Origin: an uncultured Oscillospiraceae bacterium
Lineage (GTDB): Bacteria > Bacillota > Clostridia > Oscillospirales > Oscillospiraceae
Assembly: GCA_947628975.1 (NCBI GenBank)
Contig: CANRBW010000002.1
Span: 1 to 29,725, forward strand
Reading direction: 5' to 3'
Length of the DNA: 29,725 nt
Both the position numbers and the translations under genes were made by a program. The notes below the pieces were generated by a model. The model was given only the letters and a program-made list of their open reading frames with translations, had not been told where the DNA came from and did not search any database. Below, in pieces: positions 1 through 6,848 of this stretch; position 1 is the stretch's first letter; every line of letters starts with the position of its first letter.

Positions 1-180
1 GTGGACCCCCGGCGGGTCTTCCTCACCGACTCCGGCGTGGACGAGGCGGTCCGGGACCAGGTGGAGGCCCTCCTCCGGGAGCTCCTCCCCTTCCGCCAGA
101 TCCTCCGCACCCGGGCGGGGGCCACCGTCTCCTCCCACTGCGGCCCCGGCACCCTGGGGATCCTCTTCTACCGCAAGTGA
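1..180 (+). CDS. DegV family fatty-acid-binding protein, C-terminal part
   Basis: The first 59 codons of the window, open from base 1 and ending at TGA 178-180, match the C-terminal end of DegV-family proteins. The tail SSHCGPGTLGILFYRK corresponds to the family's conserved 'THTGPGxLGxxFxG'-like end, which follows the helix of the second lobe. DegV/FakB proteins bind a fatty acid and, in the characterised FakAB system, present it to a kinase for phospholipid synthesis. The fatty-acid-contacting serine/threonine residues of the N-terminal lobe lie outside the window, so the paralogue cannot be named. A strong bidirectional terminator follows within 35 bp, so this gene ends its transcription unit. 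Confidence 0.8.
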   Translation: MDPRRVFLTDSGVDEAVRDQVEALLRELLPFRQILRTRAGATVSSHCGPGTLGILFYRK

Positions 181-213
181 CCCCGCCCGGTCCGGCGGAC
201 GCGGGGGCAAGGC

Positions 214-250
214 AAAAAACACATCCGCCGGCGTGGCGGATGTGTTTTTT
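214..250. terminator. Bidirectional intrinsic terminator
   Basis: A perfect 16-bp stem (214-229 with 235-250) with a 5-nt loop GGCGT has six A on the left side and six T on the right side, so it can terminate in both directions. It lies between the converging degV-type gene and the reverse-strand aquaporin gene. Confidence 0.93.
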
Positions 251-279
251 CGTCTCTGTCCGGCCCGGCGGGCGGGACG

Positions 280-972
280 TCACTTGCCCTTGCGCAGGGC
301 GCTGTACACCACCGCGGCCAGGACGCCGCCCACCAGGGGCCCCACGATGAAGACCCAGAGCTGGGCCAGGGGGGTCGTGTTCCCGGCGATGGCGGCCACC
401 ACCGCGGGGCCGAAGCTGCGGGCGGGGTTGACGGAGGTGCCGGTGAGGCCGATGCCCAGGATGTGGACCAGGGTGAGGGTGAGGCCGATGACCAGGCCGC
501 CGAAGGAGCCGTGCTTGGCCTTGCTGTCGGTCACGCCCAGGATGGTCAAAACGAAGATGAAGGTCAAGATCCCCTCCACCAGCAGCCCCGCCGCGGCGCT
601 GCCGTTCACCCCGGCCAGGCCGTTGGAGCCAAAGCCGCCGGTCTGGTCGGTCACCTGGCCCAGGCCGAAGACCGCCGCCAGCAGGCCCGCGCCCGCCAGC
701 GCGCCGAGGCACTGGGCGATCACATAGCCCACAAAGTCCTTCACGCTCATCCGGCCAGAGGCCAGGACCCCCAGACTGACCGCGGGGTTGATGTGGCAGC
801 CGGAGATGTTGCCCACGCAGTAGGCCATGCCCACGATGACCAGGCCGAAGGCCAGAGCGGTCAGCAGATAGCCGCTGCCGGCCGCCGCGTCACAGCCCAC
901 CAGCATGGCGGTGCCGCAGCCCAGAAAGACCAGGACCGCGGTTCCGATCAGTTCTGCCAGATACTTTTTCAT
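280..972 (-). CDS. aqpZ: Aquaporin Z-like water channel (MIP family)
   Basis: A 230-residue six-helix membrane channel of the MIP family, usual AqpZ length. Both half-helix signatures are present: HINPAVSLG (NPA at residues 62-64) and TSVNPARSFG (NPA at 182-184). The aromatic/arginine selectivity filter reads F42, H170, T179, R185, the combination of E. coli AqpZ (F43, H174, T183, R189) rather than the Trp/Gly pair of glycerol facilitators, so passive water transport across the plasma membrane is the best call. The start is the ATG at 970-972 because it has AGGAGG seven bases upstream and gives the family's MKKYLAELIGT N-terminus; the frame stays open to 1425 but that extension is not protein-like. 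Single gene with its own promoter (1065-1093) and terminator, divergent from spoVT. Substrate specificity is inferred from residues only. Confidence 0.92.
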   Translation of the reverse strand: MKKYLAELIGTAVLVFLGCGTAMLVGCDAAAGSGYLLTALAFGLVIVGMAYCVGNISGCHINPAVSLGVLASGRMSVKDFVGYVIAQCLGALAGAGLLAAVFGLGQVTDQTGGFGSNGLAGVNGSAAAGLLVEGILTFIFVLTILGVTDSKAKHGSFGGLVIGLTLTLVHILGIGLTGTSVNPARSFGPAVVAAIAGNTTPLAQLWVFIVGPLVGGVLAAVVYSALRKGK

Positions 973-1064
973 GGTCGTTTCCTCCTGTCTTTGCTCCGCG
1001 CGGATTTCGGCGCGGAAATACGCCGGGTACGGCGGCGGGGCCGCTCCTCCCCCGGAACAGGTCC

Positions 1065-1093
1065 ATTTTACCATCCCCCGCCGGAAAATACAA
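1065..1093 (-). promoter_or_regulatory. Vegetative promoter of the aquaporin gene
   Basis: Read on the reverse strand: TTGTAT (1088-1093), 17-bp spacer, TAAAAT (1065-1070). This is a good sigma-A-type promoter about 90 bp upstream of the aquaporin start codon. Confidence 0.6.
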
Positions 1094-1157
1094 TCCTTTT
1101 TGCCCAAAAGCCGGGCGGGGCCGGCCCGTTTTCCAAATGATACCGCGCCGGGACGCC

Positions 1158-1186
1158 GCATATCCAAAAGCCGCCTGCCCATACTA
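1158..1186 (+). promoter_or_regulatory. Sigma-G-type forespore promoter of spoVT
   Basis: GCATA (1158-1162), 17-bp spacer, CATACTA (1180-1186). This matches the Bacillus sigma-G consensus as I know it (GHATR, 17-18 bp, CATNHTA) at every position. It lies 40 bp upstream of the spoVT start, and sigma-G transcribes spoVT in B. subtilis, so forespore control of this gene is very likely. Confidence 0.75.
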
Positions 1187-1225
1187 AGGGTCGTCAAACA
1201 GAAAAAGGCAGGAGGAATTCCTTTT

Positions 1226-1408
1226 ATGATGAAAGCAACCGGCGTCGTAAGGCGCATTGACGACCTGGGCCGCATCGTCATCCCCAAAGAGATCCGCCGC
1301 ACCATGCGCATCCGCGAGGGCGACCCACCACTGACAACGTTGGAACGCTGGGAACGCTTCTGCCTCGGGATGCTCAAACTGGAAAAACGGGCGGGATTTG
1401 GCACATAA
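1226..1408 (+). pseudogene. spoVT: spoVT, 5' part, interrupted by the mobile element and ending in the recombinase's tail
   Basis: Residues 1-34 (M-MKATGVVRRIDDLGRIV..., then IPKEIRR and REGDP) are the N-terminal half of the AbrB-type swapped-hairpin DNA-binding domain of SpoVT, the sigma-G-dependent forespore regulator. From codon 31 onward (GAG at 1316, start of the core GAGGGCGACCC) the sequence belongs to the element; after REGDP come 26 residues that do not resemble SpoVT, then TAA at 1406-1408. GGAGG at 1211-1215 favours ATG 1226; ATG 1229 gives the family's usual MKATG start. As it stands the product has 60 residues, lacks half of the AbrB fold and all of the GAF-like domain, and should not work. 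The remaining 150 codons are intact at 16111-16563, in phase. Joined at the core they give 180 residues, against 178 in B. subtilis. Conservation of both halves suggests either recent insertion or regular excision. Confidence 0.9.
1316..1326 (+). repeat. Left junction core (attL)
   Basis: GAGGGCGACCC, direct copy of 16111-16121. To its left is spoVT. To its right is the element arm, including CTGACAACGTT at 1331-1341, the partner of an inverted arm at the other junction. Confidence 0.85.
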
Positions 1409-1412
1409 GGGC

Positions 1413-1457
1413 AAAGCCCCGCCAAGGAGCTTGTACAAGCCCTTTGGCGGAGTTTTT
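1413..1457 (+). terminator. Intrinsic terminator at the left end of the element
   Basis: CCGCCAAGG and CCTTTGGCGG (one bulge) close a stem containing an inner AGCTTGTACAAGC hairpin, followed by GTTTTTGA. It starts a few bases after the stop codon at 1408. In the circular form it would lie directly downstream of the recombinase gene and be its natural terminator. Confidence 0.75.
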
Positions 1458-1468
1458 GACTGGCGTGC

Positions 1469-1497
1469 TTGCTATTTTGCCAGAGTTATTATATAAT
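1469..1497 (+). promoter_or_regulatory. Promoter of the potassium-channel gene
   Basis: TTGCTA (1469-1474), 17-bp spacer, TATAAT (1492-1497): a near-consensus sigma-A promoter. The leader to the channel gene is about 125 nt and shows no clear structure. Confidence 0.7.
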
Positions 1498-1628
1498 TCG
1501 GCCCAACAGAACAAATCGTAATTCTTGTGAGACTGCTGACTTTTGTTTTTGCCTCGCGTAAGATAAGGAGTACATTTCCACCTTGTTGCTGTCAATGATC
1601 TCACGCGATATATTTGTTATGACAAAGG

Positions 1629-2768
1629 ATGTGCGGCCAAATGAAAAAACAACCAGCACCCACCAAAAAGCATTGGCTATTACGCTGTTTTGCTTCATGC
1701 TGGACTTATTTTTTCTTATATATAATTCTCATCATTGTCTTTGCCCGCATTTATAGCTGTCTTCAACATCGCAATCCCCATGCGTTTTACATCCCCGCCA
1801 GCTTAACACAAGATCAAAAGTGCTCCGCGTTCCGCAAAGAAGTTAAAGATAAAACTCTCTGCAAGTTGTCTGCTCAGAATATAAGCGATTTCACTTTGCT
1901 GCGGCTTATGGATGAAGTAGCGGCGCAACCGGCAGGGGCTACGGTAGCATTTGAAGTGAACCACGATGGGCAGCCTAACGCGCAAGTCCCGGCAGATTCT
2001 CCAAGTCCCTCTAACATAACTACTAACATGATTACAATCACCGATAGTGCATCGACGCTTGATACATACGATAATAAAATTATCATGTGGGCGGGAGACG
2101 ATCGTGCGTCTCATCCATTAGGTAACGCGTGGGCCGCATATTATACCGAACTGCTCCTGACAAACGGCTATGATGTCTACAGTATCACCAGCAGCCAAGA
2201 AGTTCCCGCACTTGTGCGGTATGGGGAAAGTCGCTTCCCTCTCGCCAAGTATCAGTTGTTGATGGTAAAGGTGAAAAATAGGGATCCAGACATGAAAGAC
2301 TTAAATCTTGCGCTTTTCTTTGATTTCAATGCCTTCCATGCTTTATGGCCGGCGGATCCTTTAACGCCAGATACCCACGATACGACCGTAAGAGATTTTT
2401 ATCATATCCTTCCGCACTGCTTAAATCACTTAGATAACGCACGGGAGGCGATCGAGGCGTCCTTAAACCCTCCCATCGGTTGTTGCGATTTTCTCTATTT
2501 TAGCATCATTACGATCACCACCACTGGTTACGGGGATATCTTGCCCAATACCACTTGCGTCAGACGCCTTGTCTCATCGGAGATTTTGCTTGGAACAATT
2601 ATATTTGGGCTGTTTTTGGGAAGTCTCACAGACAAGGTTACTTCGTGTTGCAGGGAACGACAGTTAACCGCTTCCCTGAAGCCTGTAGCCGAGGATGAAG
2701 GATCCCTGGAACAGGGTTTGGATACACAAGCAAGCACGCCCTCAGAAATAGAGGGAAATGAGCAATAA
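1629..2768 (+). CDS. Two-TM potassium channel-like protein with a long extracytoplasmic insertion
   Basis: The C-terminal third has the ion-channel pore signature TITTTGYGDILP (selectivity filter TTTGYGD at residues 297-303), preceded by a pore helix (FLYFSI) and followed by a second membrane helix (SEILLGTIIFGLFLGSL). A first membrane helix lies at about residues 18-46. The layout is TM1-pore-TM2, as in KcsA-type channels (ion_trans_2), so K+ conductance in the plasma membrane is likely. Unusually, about 235 residues separate TM1 from the pore, where simple channels have about 30; this part has no recognised motif and presumably faces outside. No RCK regulatory domain follows. ATG 1629 overlaps AAAGG; ATG 1641 (MKKQPAPTKK) is an alternative start. 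The gene is a single unit with its own promoter and terminator, much lower in GC than the chromosome, so imported cargo. Confidence 0.75.
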   Translation: MCGQMKKQPAPTKKHWLLRCFASCWTYFFLYIILIIVFARIYSCLQHRNPHAFYIPASLTQDQKCSAFRKEVKDKTLCKLSAQNISDFTLLRLMDEVAAQPAGATVAFEVNHDGQPNAQVPADSPSPSNITTNMITITDSASTLDTYDNKIIMWAGDDRASHPLGNAWAAYYTELLLTNGYDVYSITSSQEVPALVRYGESRFPLAKYQLLMVKVKNRDPDMKDLNLALFFDFNAFHALWPADPLTPDTHDTTVRDFYHILPHCLNHLDNAREAIEASLNPPIGCCDFLYFSIITITTTGYGDILPNTTCVRRLVSSEILLGTIIFGLFLGSLTDKVTSCCRERQLTASLKPVAEDEGSLEQGLDTQASTPSEIEGNEQ

Positions 2769-2778
2769 ATGGCACGCG

Positions 2779-2820
2779 ACCGCGGCTGTCTCACATGACG
2801 GGAGGCAGCCGCGGTTTCTT
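2779..2820 (+). terminator. Terminator of the channel gene
   Basis: Perfect stem ACCGCGGCTG (2779-2788) / CAGCCGCGGT (2806-2815), followed by TTCTTCTT. It is also the start of a diverged duplicate of the segment at 6736-6905 (see the resolvase remnant). Confidence 0.7.
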
Positions 2821-2955
2821 CTTCTGGGAGTCTTGAAAATTATTTGGGCCATGGCTCCCCTAGAACAGAATTACCGCAAAAAGAAAAAGCAAGTAAATGC
2901 GGCAGCTTGGGTGTCAACAAAGGAGCAGGCTCCGCGGCTGGGGCAGACGTTGCAC
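2821..2955 (+). pseudogene. Remnant of a second resolvase gene and its leader
   Basis: This stretch aligns by eye with the leader and start of the intact resolvase at 6849. Both have a TCTGGG...CCATGGCTCC(C/T)CTA stretch, then an A-rich stretch. At 2902-2928 the codons read AAWVSTKEQ, matching YARVSTREQ of the intact gene. It has no usable start codon or RBS, and similarity ends before 2961 where the dehydratase fragment begins. It is a decayed copy of the same promoter-resolvase module, probably from a second insertion or a duplication. Confidence 0.6.
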
Positions 2956-2960
2956 TTGGC

Positions 2961-3483
2961 TCAGTTCAACTTTGCCTCGTCAATCTCTCCCCGCTCAAAC
3001 TTGGCGCTGTACATCTTAAACTGCTTCAGGGTCAGCATCTCCAGCCCCTCAGCCATGGTGCCGCCTGTGACCATGATAGCGGGAACGTTGACCCGGGCCC
3101 ATGCCCATCAGATTGCCGGACACCCCTTTGTCGCAGTTGGCCAGAAACACGCCGCCGTCAAAGGGGTGACGTTGGCCTGGGCTCGGCCATATCGGCGATC
3201 ATCTCCCGGCTGGCCAGGCTGTAATTGATGCCGTCGGTTCCCGGGCTCTCGCCAGCGCACATATCAGTACAAAAGTACCGGGCACCACGTCCGCCCGTTT
3301 CGGCAATGACCGGCAGGTAGCCTCCACCGACTTGTCCAGATGTCTCAATCCGGGGTTGCTGTCCCCAAAGGTGCTCTCCACAAAGATCTGGGGCTTGGCC
3401 AAATCCTCTGGCTTTCAGCCGGTACCAATGCGCAGGGGATTCAACTTGGGGGCCAGTTTACGCATTTTTTGACTAATCAACAT
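2961..3483 (-). pseudogene. IlvD/Edd-family dehydratase, truncated and frameshifted
   Basis: Read on the reverse strand from ATG 3481-3483 (RBS AAAGGTAGG), the frames carry family pieces in the right order: MRKLAPKLNPLRIGTG, KPQIFVESTFGDSNPGLRHL, GESPGTDGINYSLASREMI, FDGGVFLANCDKGVSGNLMG and AIMVTGGTMAEG. These match the N-terminal part of IlvD/Edd dehydratases ([Fe-S]-dependent dehydration of sugar acids or dihydroxy acids), including the CDK motif with the cluster cysteine. An in-frame TGA stands where Trp is expected after RIGTG, at least two frameshifts follow, and the frame stops at 2961-2963. Only about 170 codons remain, against about 550 in the family. It is non-functional. The original substrate cannot be told. 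Confidence 0.7.
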
Positions 3484-3533
3484 AGTTACTACCTACCTTT
3501 CATTTGTAGTTCCAACGAATCTAGAAAAAGGAC

Positions 3534-3562
3534 TTGCAAATTGCGAACATATGTTCTATAAT
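3534..3562 (+). promoter_or_regulatory. Promoter of the PIN-like membrane protein gene
   Basis: TTGCAA (3534-3539), 17-bp spacer, TATAAT (3557-3562). The spacer and the first -10 base are covered by a LexA-type operator. The leader is about 125 nt and begins with GGAGGTAAGCTCTCC, which can fold into a small hairpin. Confidence 0.75.
3544..3557. promoter_or_regulatory. LexA (SOS) operator
   Basis: CGAACATATGTTCT, containing the perfect 12-bp palindrome GAACATATGTTC. It matches the Gram-positive SOS box CGAACN4GTTCG at all but the last base. Placed between -35 and -10 it should block transcription until LexA is cleaved after DNA damage. Confidence 0.8.
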
Positions 3563-3694
3563 AAGTTGGAGGTAAGCTCTCCACGACACATTTATCGTTT
3601 GGTATCACCATATATATGGACATAATTATTAGGAGCAAAGTCCAAATATGTGCAAATAGGTTGAAAACTATTGAAGAATGGAGGGTTTTGTGTT

Positions 3695-5827
3695 ATGCTA
3701 TGTAAAATGGTGGTGATTAATATGCAAAACCCTAATGCGCTAATCGCTATGGCACACGTCAGCCTCAATGCAGACAATCCATATGCGGTCTTTGCCGAAT
3801 TTTTTAAGTATTGCATTTGTACAAATGCAAGTGATAGCATGATGATCTCAGAGGTAATTGATGCCGTAAATACAGAATTTGGCTTGTTTGTGCCGCATCA
3901 TATTGCTATGAAATGCTTGCCTCAGCTTGTTCACGATGAAATTATATCCGTTAATGGTCACGAAATCCTCCGCATCGGAGCATTTGACACCGAAGGTTTT
4001 GACAAACGCAAGCGCGAGTACCAAGAAACTGAGTCAGCTCTAATCAATGAGCTGATTTGCTATGTTGCTACGTATGGGCGGGAATGGGCGCCTGATTACG
4101 CCAGAGAGCAGTTGATTAAGGTTCTTGATAAAAATCATCTCGCCTACGATATTTTCTTCCACGAAAACGACACTACTCTTGTTGATACCGCGGACACAGG
4201 TGAACTAAGCGAGGATGAGATTGCGTCCGCAGACGAAGAACCCGATGTGGACGATAGTAGTGAAGACCAGCCTCTTTTCCGTGACAGCTTACTTGTTGGT
4301 AAATTCGTGCAGAGTCTTTTGGGGAGTCATTCCATAGGGGAAGATTATCTTAAACGAGTCTGTGAAGGGCTTATGGTATGTGTGGGTGCATATCAGTTAG
4401 CGCATCCGAACGGGAATGATGTACACCCATCTATTGCGGGAACCGCTTTTTTCTTTGACACTAGGTTACTCTTGCGACTGTTGGGATGTGCGGGGACTGC
4501 CGCTGTTTCTGCAACAAAGGAACTTGTAAAAATGATTCAGGATGGTGGTGGCTTAATCTATTACTATCCCCATACTCAGGAAGAGGTTACCCGCGCTTTC
4601 GATGATGCTATTTGTGCATTGGAGAACAATCTCCCCCCTCGTGATTATGAAATGCAGCAGTATGCGATATCTATAAGAAATAGTGTTTCAATTATGCGGG
4701 CTAAACGGGCCAGCTTAGTTAACGAACTTGCAAAACAAAATATTCTCCTTCGCAGGCTTAATGATTATAGCGACGCTGATAGGATACGGTTCGGGTTTGA
4801 CTACGATGATTTGTGCAAATTCATGCTTAGCAAGCTGAAATGGGACACTCGCACCACGGAAAATGATGCCCGCTCCCTTTGGGAGACACATATGCGGAGG
4901 CAGGGTGACTACAGTGAGTATTGTGGAACCTCTAAGAAATTATGTGTATTTGTAACAAGCAATCCTCGGCTGGTTGAGATTGCATTGGCCTATCATGGGG
5001 CTAGAAAACAAATCCGCAATATTCAATCATGGCAGGGCAACCGTCTTCCCGTCATCACTGATGCTCGACTAACGTGTAGACTGTGGGAGCCTGCTGCGCA
5101 GGGCGAGCGGCTTTCCTTGCTATATTTGACGGCCAATGCTGTTGCAGCCCAATGTCCCACTAAAAAATACTATAATCGTATGCGTGAATTAGTTGAAAGC
5201 TTAGGACAACAGGTTCCTGAATATGCGGGCATCCATCTTCCCGCATACTTCGACGACAATGTGACTGACGCAGTTTTGAAAAACACAAAGGGTCAGGAAG
5301 AAAACCTTAATATTTCAATGCTGGCAAGTACTATCGAAGAACTGTCCGAATGGAAAGCAAAAGAACAGGAAGCAATCACTAATCAAGTTGTAAGTGAGCG
5401 TGAAGAAGTTTCAGCCAAATACAACGCACAAACAAAATCGATTATTGACGGAGCTGTAAGAGAGGCCAAAGGCAAAATGGGCTTGGCAAGGGTTGTGTTG
5501 AAAGTGTGCCTTTGGCTACCGAATATTTTGGCTGTCGTGGCAGGGCTTATATCTTGGGCCGTCGCTTTTTCCGTTGATAGCTTGGGGGCACTATGGGCGT
5601 CAGTTATTGCTCTTATTGTATTAGTTATTACTCAAATAGTATCATCCAATTTTTTTGTAAAAGGAATAATAAATTTCGCATTACCTTGGGCTGAAAAGCG
5701 CCTCACTAAACAGATTCGAGGTTCGCTCAGACTGGCAGAGGAACCCTATGCGGAAACTATCATAGAGCGCACACTGGAACAGACTGATTTAATAACGAAA
5801 TGTAGAGCTTTGTCAGAGCGCAAATGA
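3695..5827 (+). CDS. LexA-regulated PIN-like domain protein with two C-terminal membrane helices (defence candidate)
   Basis: A 710-residue protein I cannot assign to a named family. The N-terminal about 110 residues are alpha-helical and winged-helix-like, followed by an acidic linker near residues 170-200 (DTGELSEDE...DVDDSSED). The middle resembles a PIN-type nuclease fold: TAFFFDTRLLLRLLG with D255 matches the first catalytic Asp strand, and CVFVTSNPRLVEIAL (N423) matches the later 'vTxD/N..L' strand. After a coiled-coil stretch (about 540-595), two membrane helices follow at about 600-622 and 632-655, then a charged tail. The start is ATG 3695, nine bases after GGAGGG; in-frame TTG 3671 and ATG 3722 are alternatives. 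A perfect SOS box covers its promoter, and two terminators follow, so it is a stand-alone, damage-induced unit. Membrane-tethered RNase, perhaps abortive-infection-type, is my inference; the PIN call rests on motif shape only. Confidence 0.6.
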   Translation: MLCKMVVINMQNPNALIAMAHVSLNADNPYAVFAEFFKYCICTNASDSMMISEVIDAVNTEFGLFVPHHIAMKCLPQLVHDEIISVNGHEILRIGAFDTEGFDKRKREYQETESALINELICYVATYGREWAPDYAREQLIKVLDKNHLAYDIFFHENDTTLVDTADTGELSEDEIASADEEPDVDDSSEDQPLFRDSLLVGKFVQSLLGSHSIGEDYLKRVCEGLMVCVGAYQLAHPNGNDVHPSIAGTAFFFDTRLLLRLLGCAGTAAVSATKELVKMIQDGGGLIYYYPHTQEEVTRAFDDAICALENNLPPRDYEMQQYAISIRNSVSIMRAKRASLVNELAKQNILLRRLNDYSDADRIRFGFDYDDLCKFMLSKLKWDTRTTENDARSLWETHMRRQGDYSEYCGTSKKLCVFVTSNPRLVEIALAYHGARKQIRNIQSWQGNRLPVITDARLTCRLWEPAAQGERLSLLYLTANAVAAQCPTKKYYNRMRELVESLGQQVPEYAGIHLPAYFDDNVTDAVLKNTKGQEENLNISMLASTIEELSEWKAKEQEAITNQVVSEREEVSAKYNAQTKSIIDGAVREAKGKMGLARVVLKVCLWLPNILAVVAGLISWAVAFSVDSLGALWASVIALIVLVITQIVSSNFFVKGIINFALPWAEKRLTKQIRGSLRLAEEPYAETIIERTLEQTDLITKCRALSERK

Positions 5828-5869
5828 TACAATTTCCCCCATCATAGCCCTACAGCGCATGAATTCAGA

Positions 5870-5895
5870 AGGCCGCACCTAGTTGGGTGCGGCCT
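5870..5895 (+). terminator. Terminator-like hairpin 1 after the PIN-like gene
   Basis: Perfect 10-bp stem AGGCCGCACC / GGTGCGGCCT with loop TAGTTG. No T-run, so termination would rely on the next hairpin. Confidence 0.5.
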
Positions 5896-5901
5896 CAGCC
5901 T

Positions 5902-5934
5902 GCCAAAAACCTCGCCCGTGGCGAGGTTTTTGGC
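5902..5934. terminator. Intrinsic terminator, bidirectional
   Basis: Perfect 15-bp stem GCCAAAAACCTCGCC / GGCGAGGTTTTTGGC with loop CGT. T5 in the right arm and A5 in the left arm allow action in either direction. Confidence 0.75.
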
Positions 5935-5975
5935 ATAATGGCAGAGAAAACAAAAGCCAGACAGGGGGCGGGAAA

Positions 5976-6585
5976 ATGGAAGGATGGAAGAAGGACGCGC
6001 GGCTGGATGTGGTGATTATCTATATCGATGCGCTAGTGCTGGCAAATTATCCGCTGCAGAAAATAGAAAAAGTGACGGACTACGACTGGCTGTACGAACG
6101 GTTGGAGTCGTATACTGCCACAAAGTGGGCCGCCCTGGAACAGATCCTGAGAGACTGATCCTGCATCTGTTCGGCATCCCCTCCCTCGTAGCAGACATAC
6201 CAGAAGATCCGGGTAAATCTGGCCTATCGCTGGTTTCTTGGACATGGCCTTCTGGACGGAATCCCCTACTTCGCCACGATGAACTACGCTTTCTGCAAGC
6301 GATTCCCACCGGAGCTGGGCAGGGAGCTCTATGCGAAACGGAAAGAAACCATAGAGCGAGTCTTTGCCGACGCGAAGGAAAAACATACCATGCGTTATAC
6401 TTACACCGAGGCCTGGTCCGGGTCACACGCTGAGTGAGGCTAAATACGCCGCCATAAATCTGAAAAAGCTGGCGAATTGGAGCAGAAGAGCCCTTGTCTT
6501 TCCAGGCTTTTTGTTCTTTTCTCAACCCCTCAGACAAAACCTCTCCAACTTGCCCTGCCTGACGGTGGGTTCTTTAATAGGCTGA
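5976..6585 (+). pseudogene. IS1182-type transposase remnant
   Basis: Pieces of an IS1182-family transposase lie in order across two or more frames. They are YPLQKIEKVTDYDWLYERL (N-terminus, near 6050), GRPGTDP...LHLFGIPSL, VNLAYRWFLGHGLLDGIPYF, YAFCKRFPPEL, ETIERVFADAKEKH and YAAINLKKLANWSRRAL (C-terminal signature, near 6450). The first piece is a 60-codon frame (ATG 5976 to TGA 6158) that could be mistaken for a small gene. A large internal part between FPPEL and ELYAKRKE is missing, and at least three frameshifts are needed, so it is dead. I see no convincing terminal inverted repeats. Confidence 0.75.
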
Positions 6586-6620
6586 AAAAGTTCTCAGAAA
6601 TGCTATCTCTGAGAACTTTT
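6586..6620. terminator. Intrinsic terminator
   Basis: Perfect 13-bp stem AAAAGTTCTCAGA (6586-6598) / TCTGAGAACTTTT (6608-6620), ending in four T and starting with four A. It marks the end of the transposase remnant. Confidence 0.7.
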
Positions 6621-6735
6621 AATTTCCAAATCAAAAAATCTTCTCGACTTTCACGCCGGAAGCTGGTATGTTGTGTGACGAGAGGGGGTGAAGTGCGTTG
6701 AGCGGGCAGAGGAAGGACAACAAAATACACACCAA

Positions 6736-6770
6736 AGCGGCTGTCTCCCGTGGCGGGAGGCGGCCGTTTT
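6736..6770 (+). terminator. Terminator-like hairpin upstream of the resolvase
   Basis: GCGGCTGTCTCCCG / CGGGAGGCGGCCG imperfect stem followed by TTTTGCTT. It is homologous to the terminator at 2779-2820 and belongs to the duplicated resolvase module. Confidence 0.55.
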
Positions 6771-6848
6771 GCTTCCTCTGGGCATTTTTGTAAATCGCTT
6801 AAACCATGGCTCCTCTAAAATAGAGTTATCAAAAAAGGAGGGGCAAAC

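Noticed and set aside
1316..1326. Integration into a tRNA gene
   Set aside because: No tRNA is seen at either border; the target is the spoVT coding sequence. I saw no tRNA, rRNA or CRISPR array anywhere in the window.
973..1425. N-terminal extension of the aquaporin to 381 residues
   Set aside because: It covers the aquaporin promoter and the antisense of spoVT; the family N-terminus with a good RBS is at 972.
5870..5934. Tandem hairpins as a riboswitch or small RNA
   Set aside because: They follow a stop codon, form simple perfect stems and precede only a pseudogene; tandem terminators explain them.
5976..6158. A 60-codon small gene
   Set aside because: The sequence aligns with the N-terminal part of IS1182-type transposases and continues in another frame, so it is a piece of the pseudogene.
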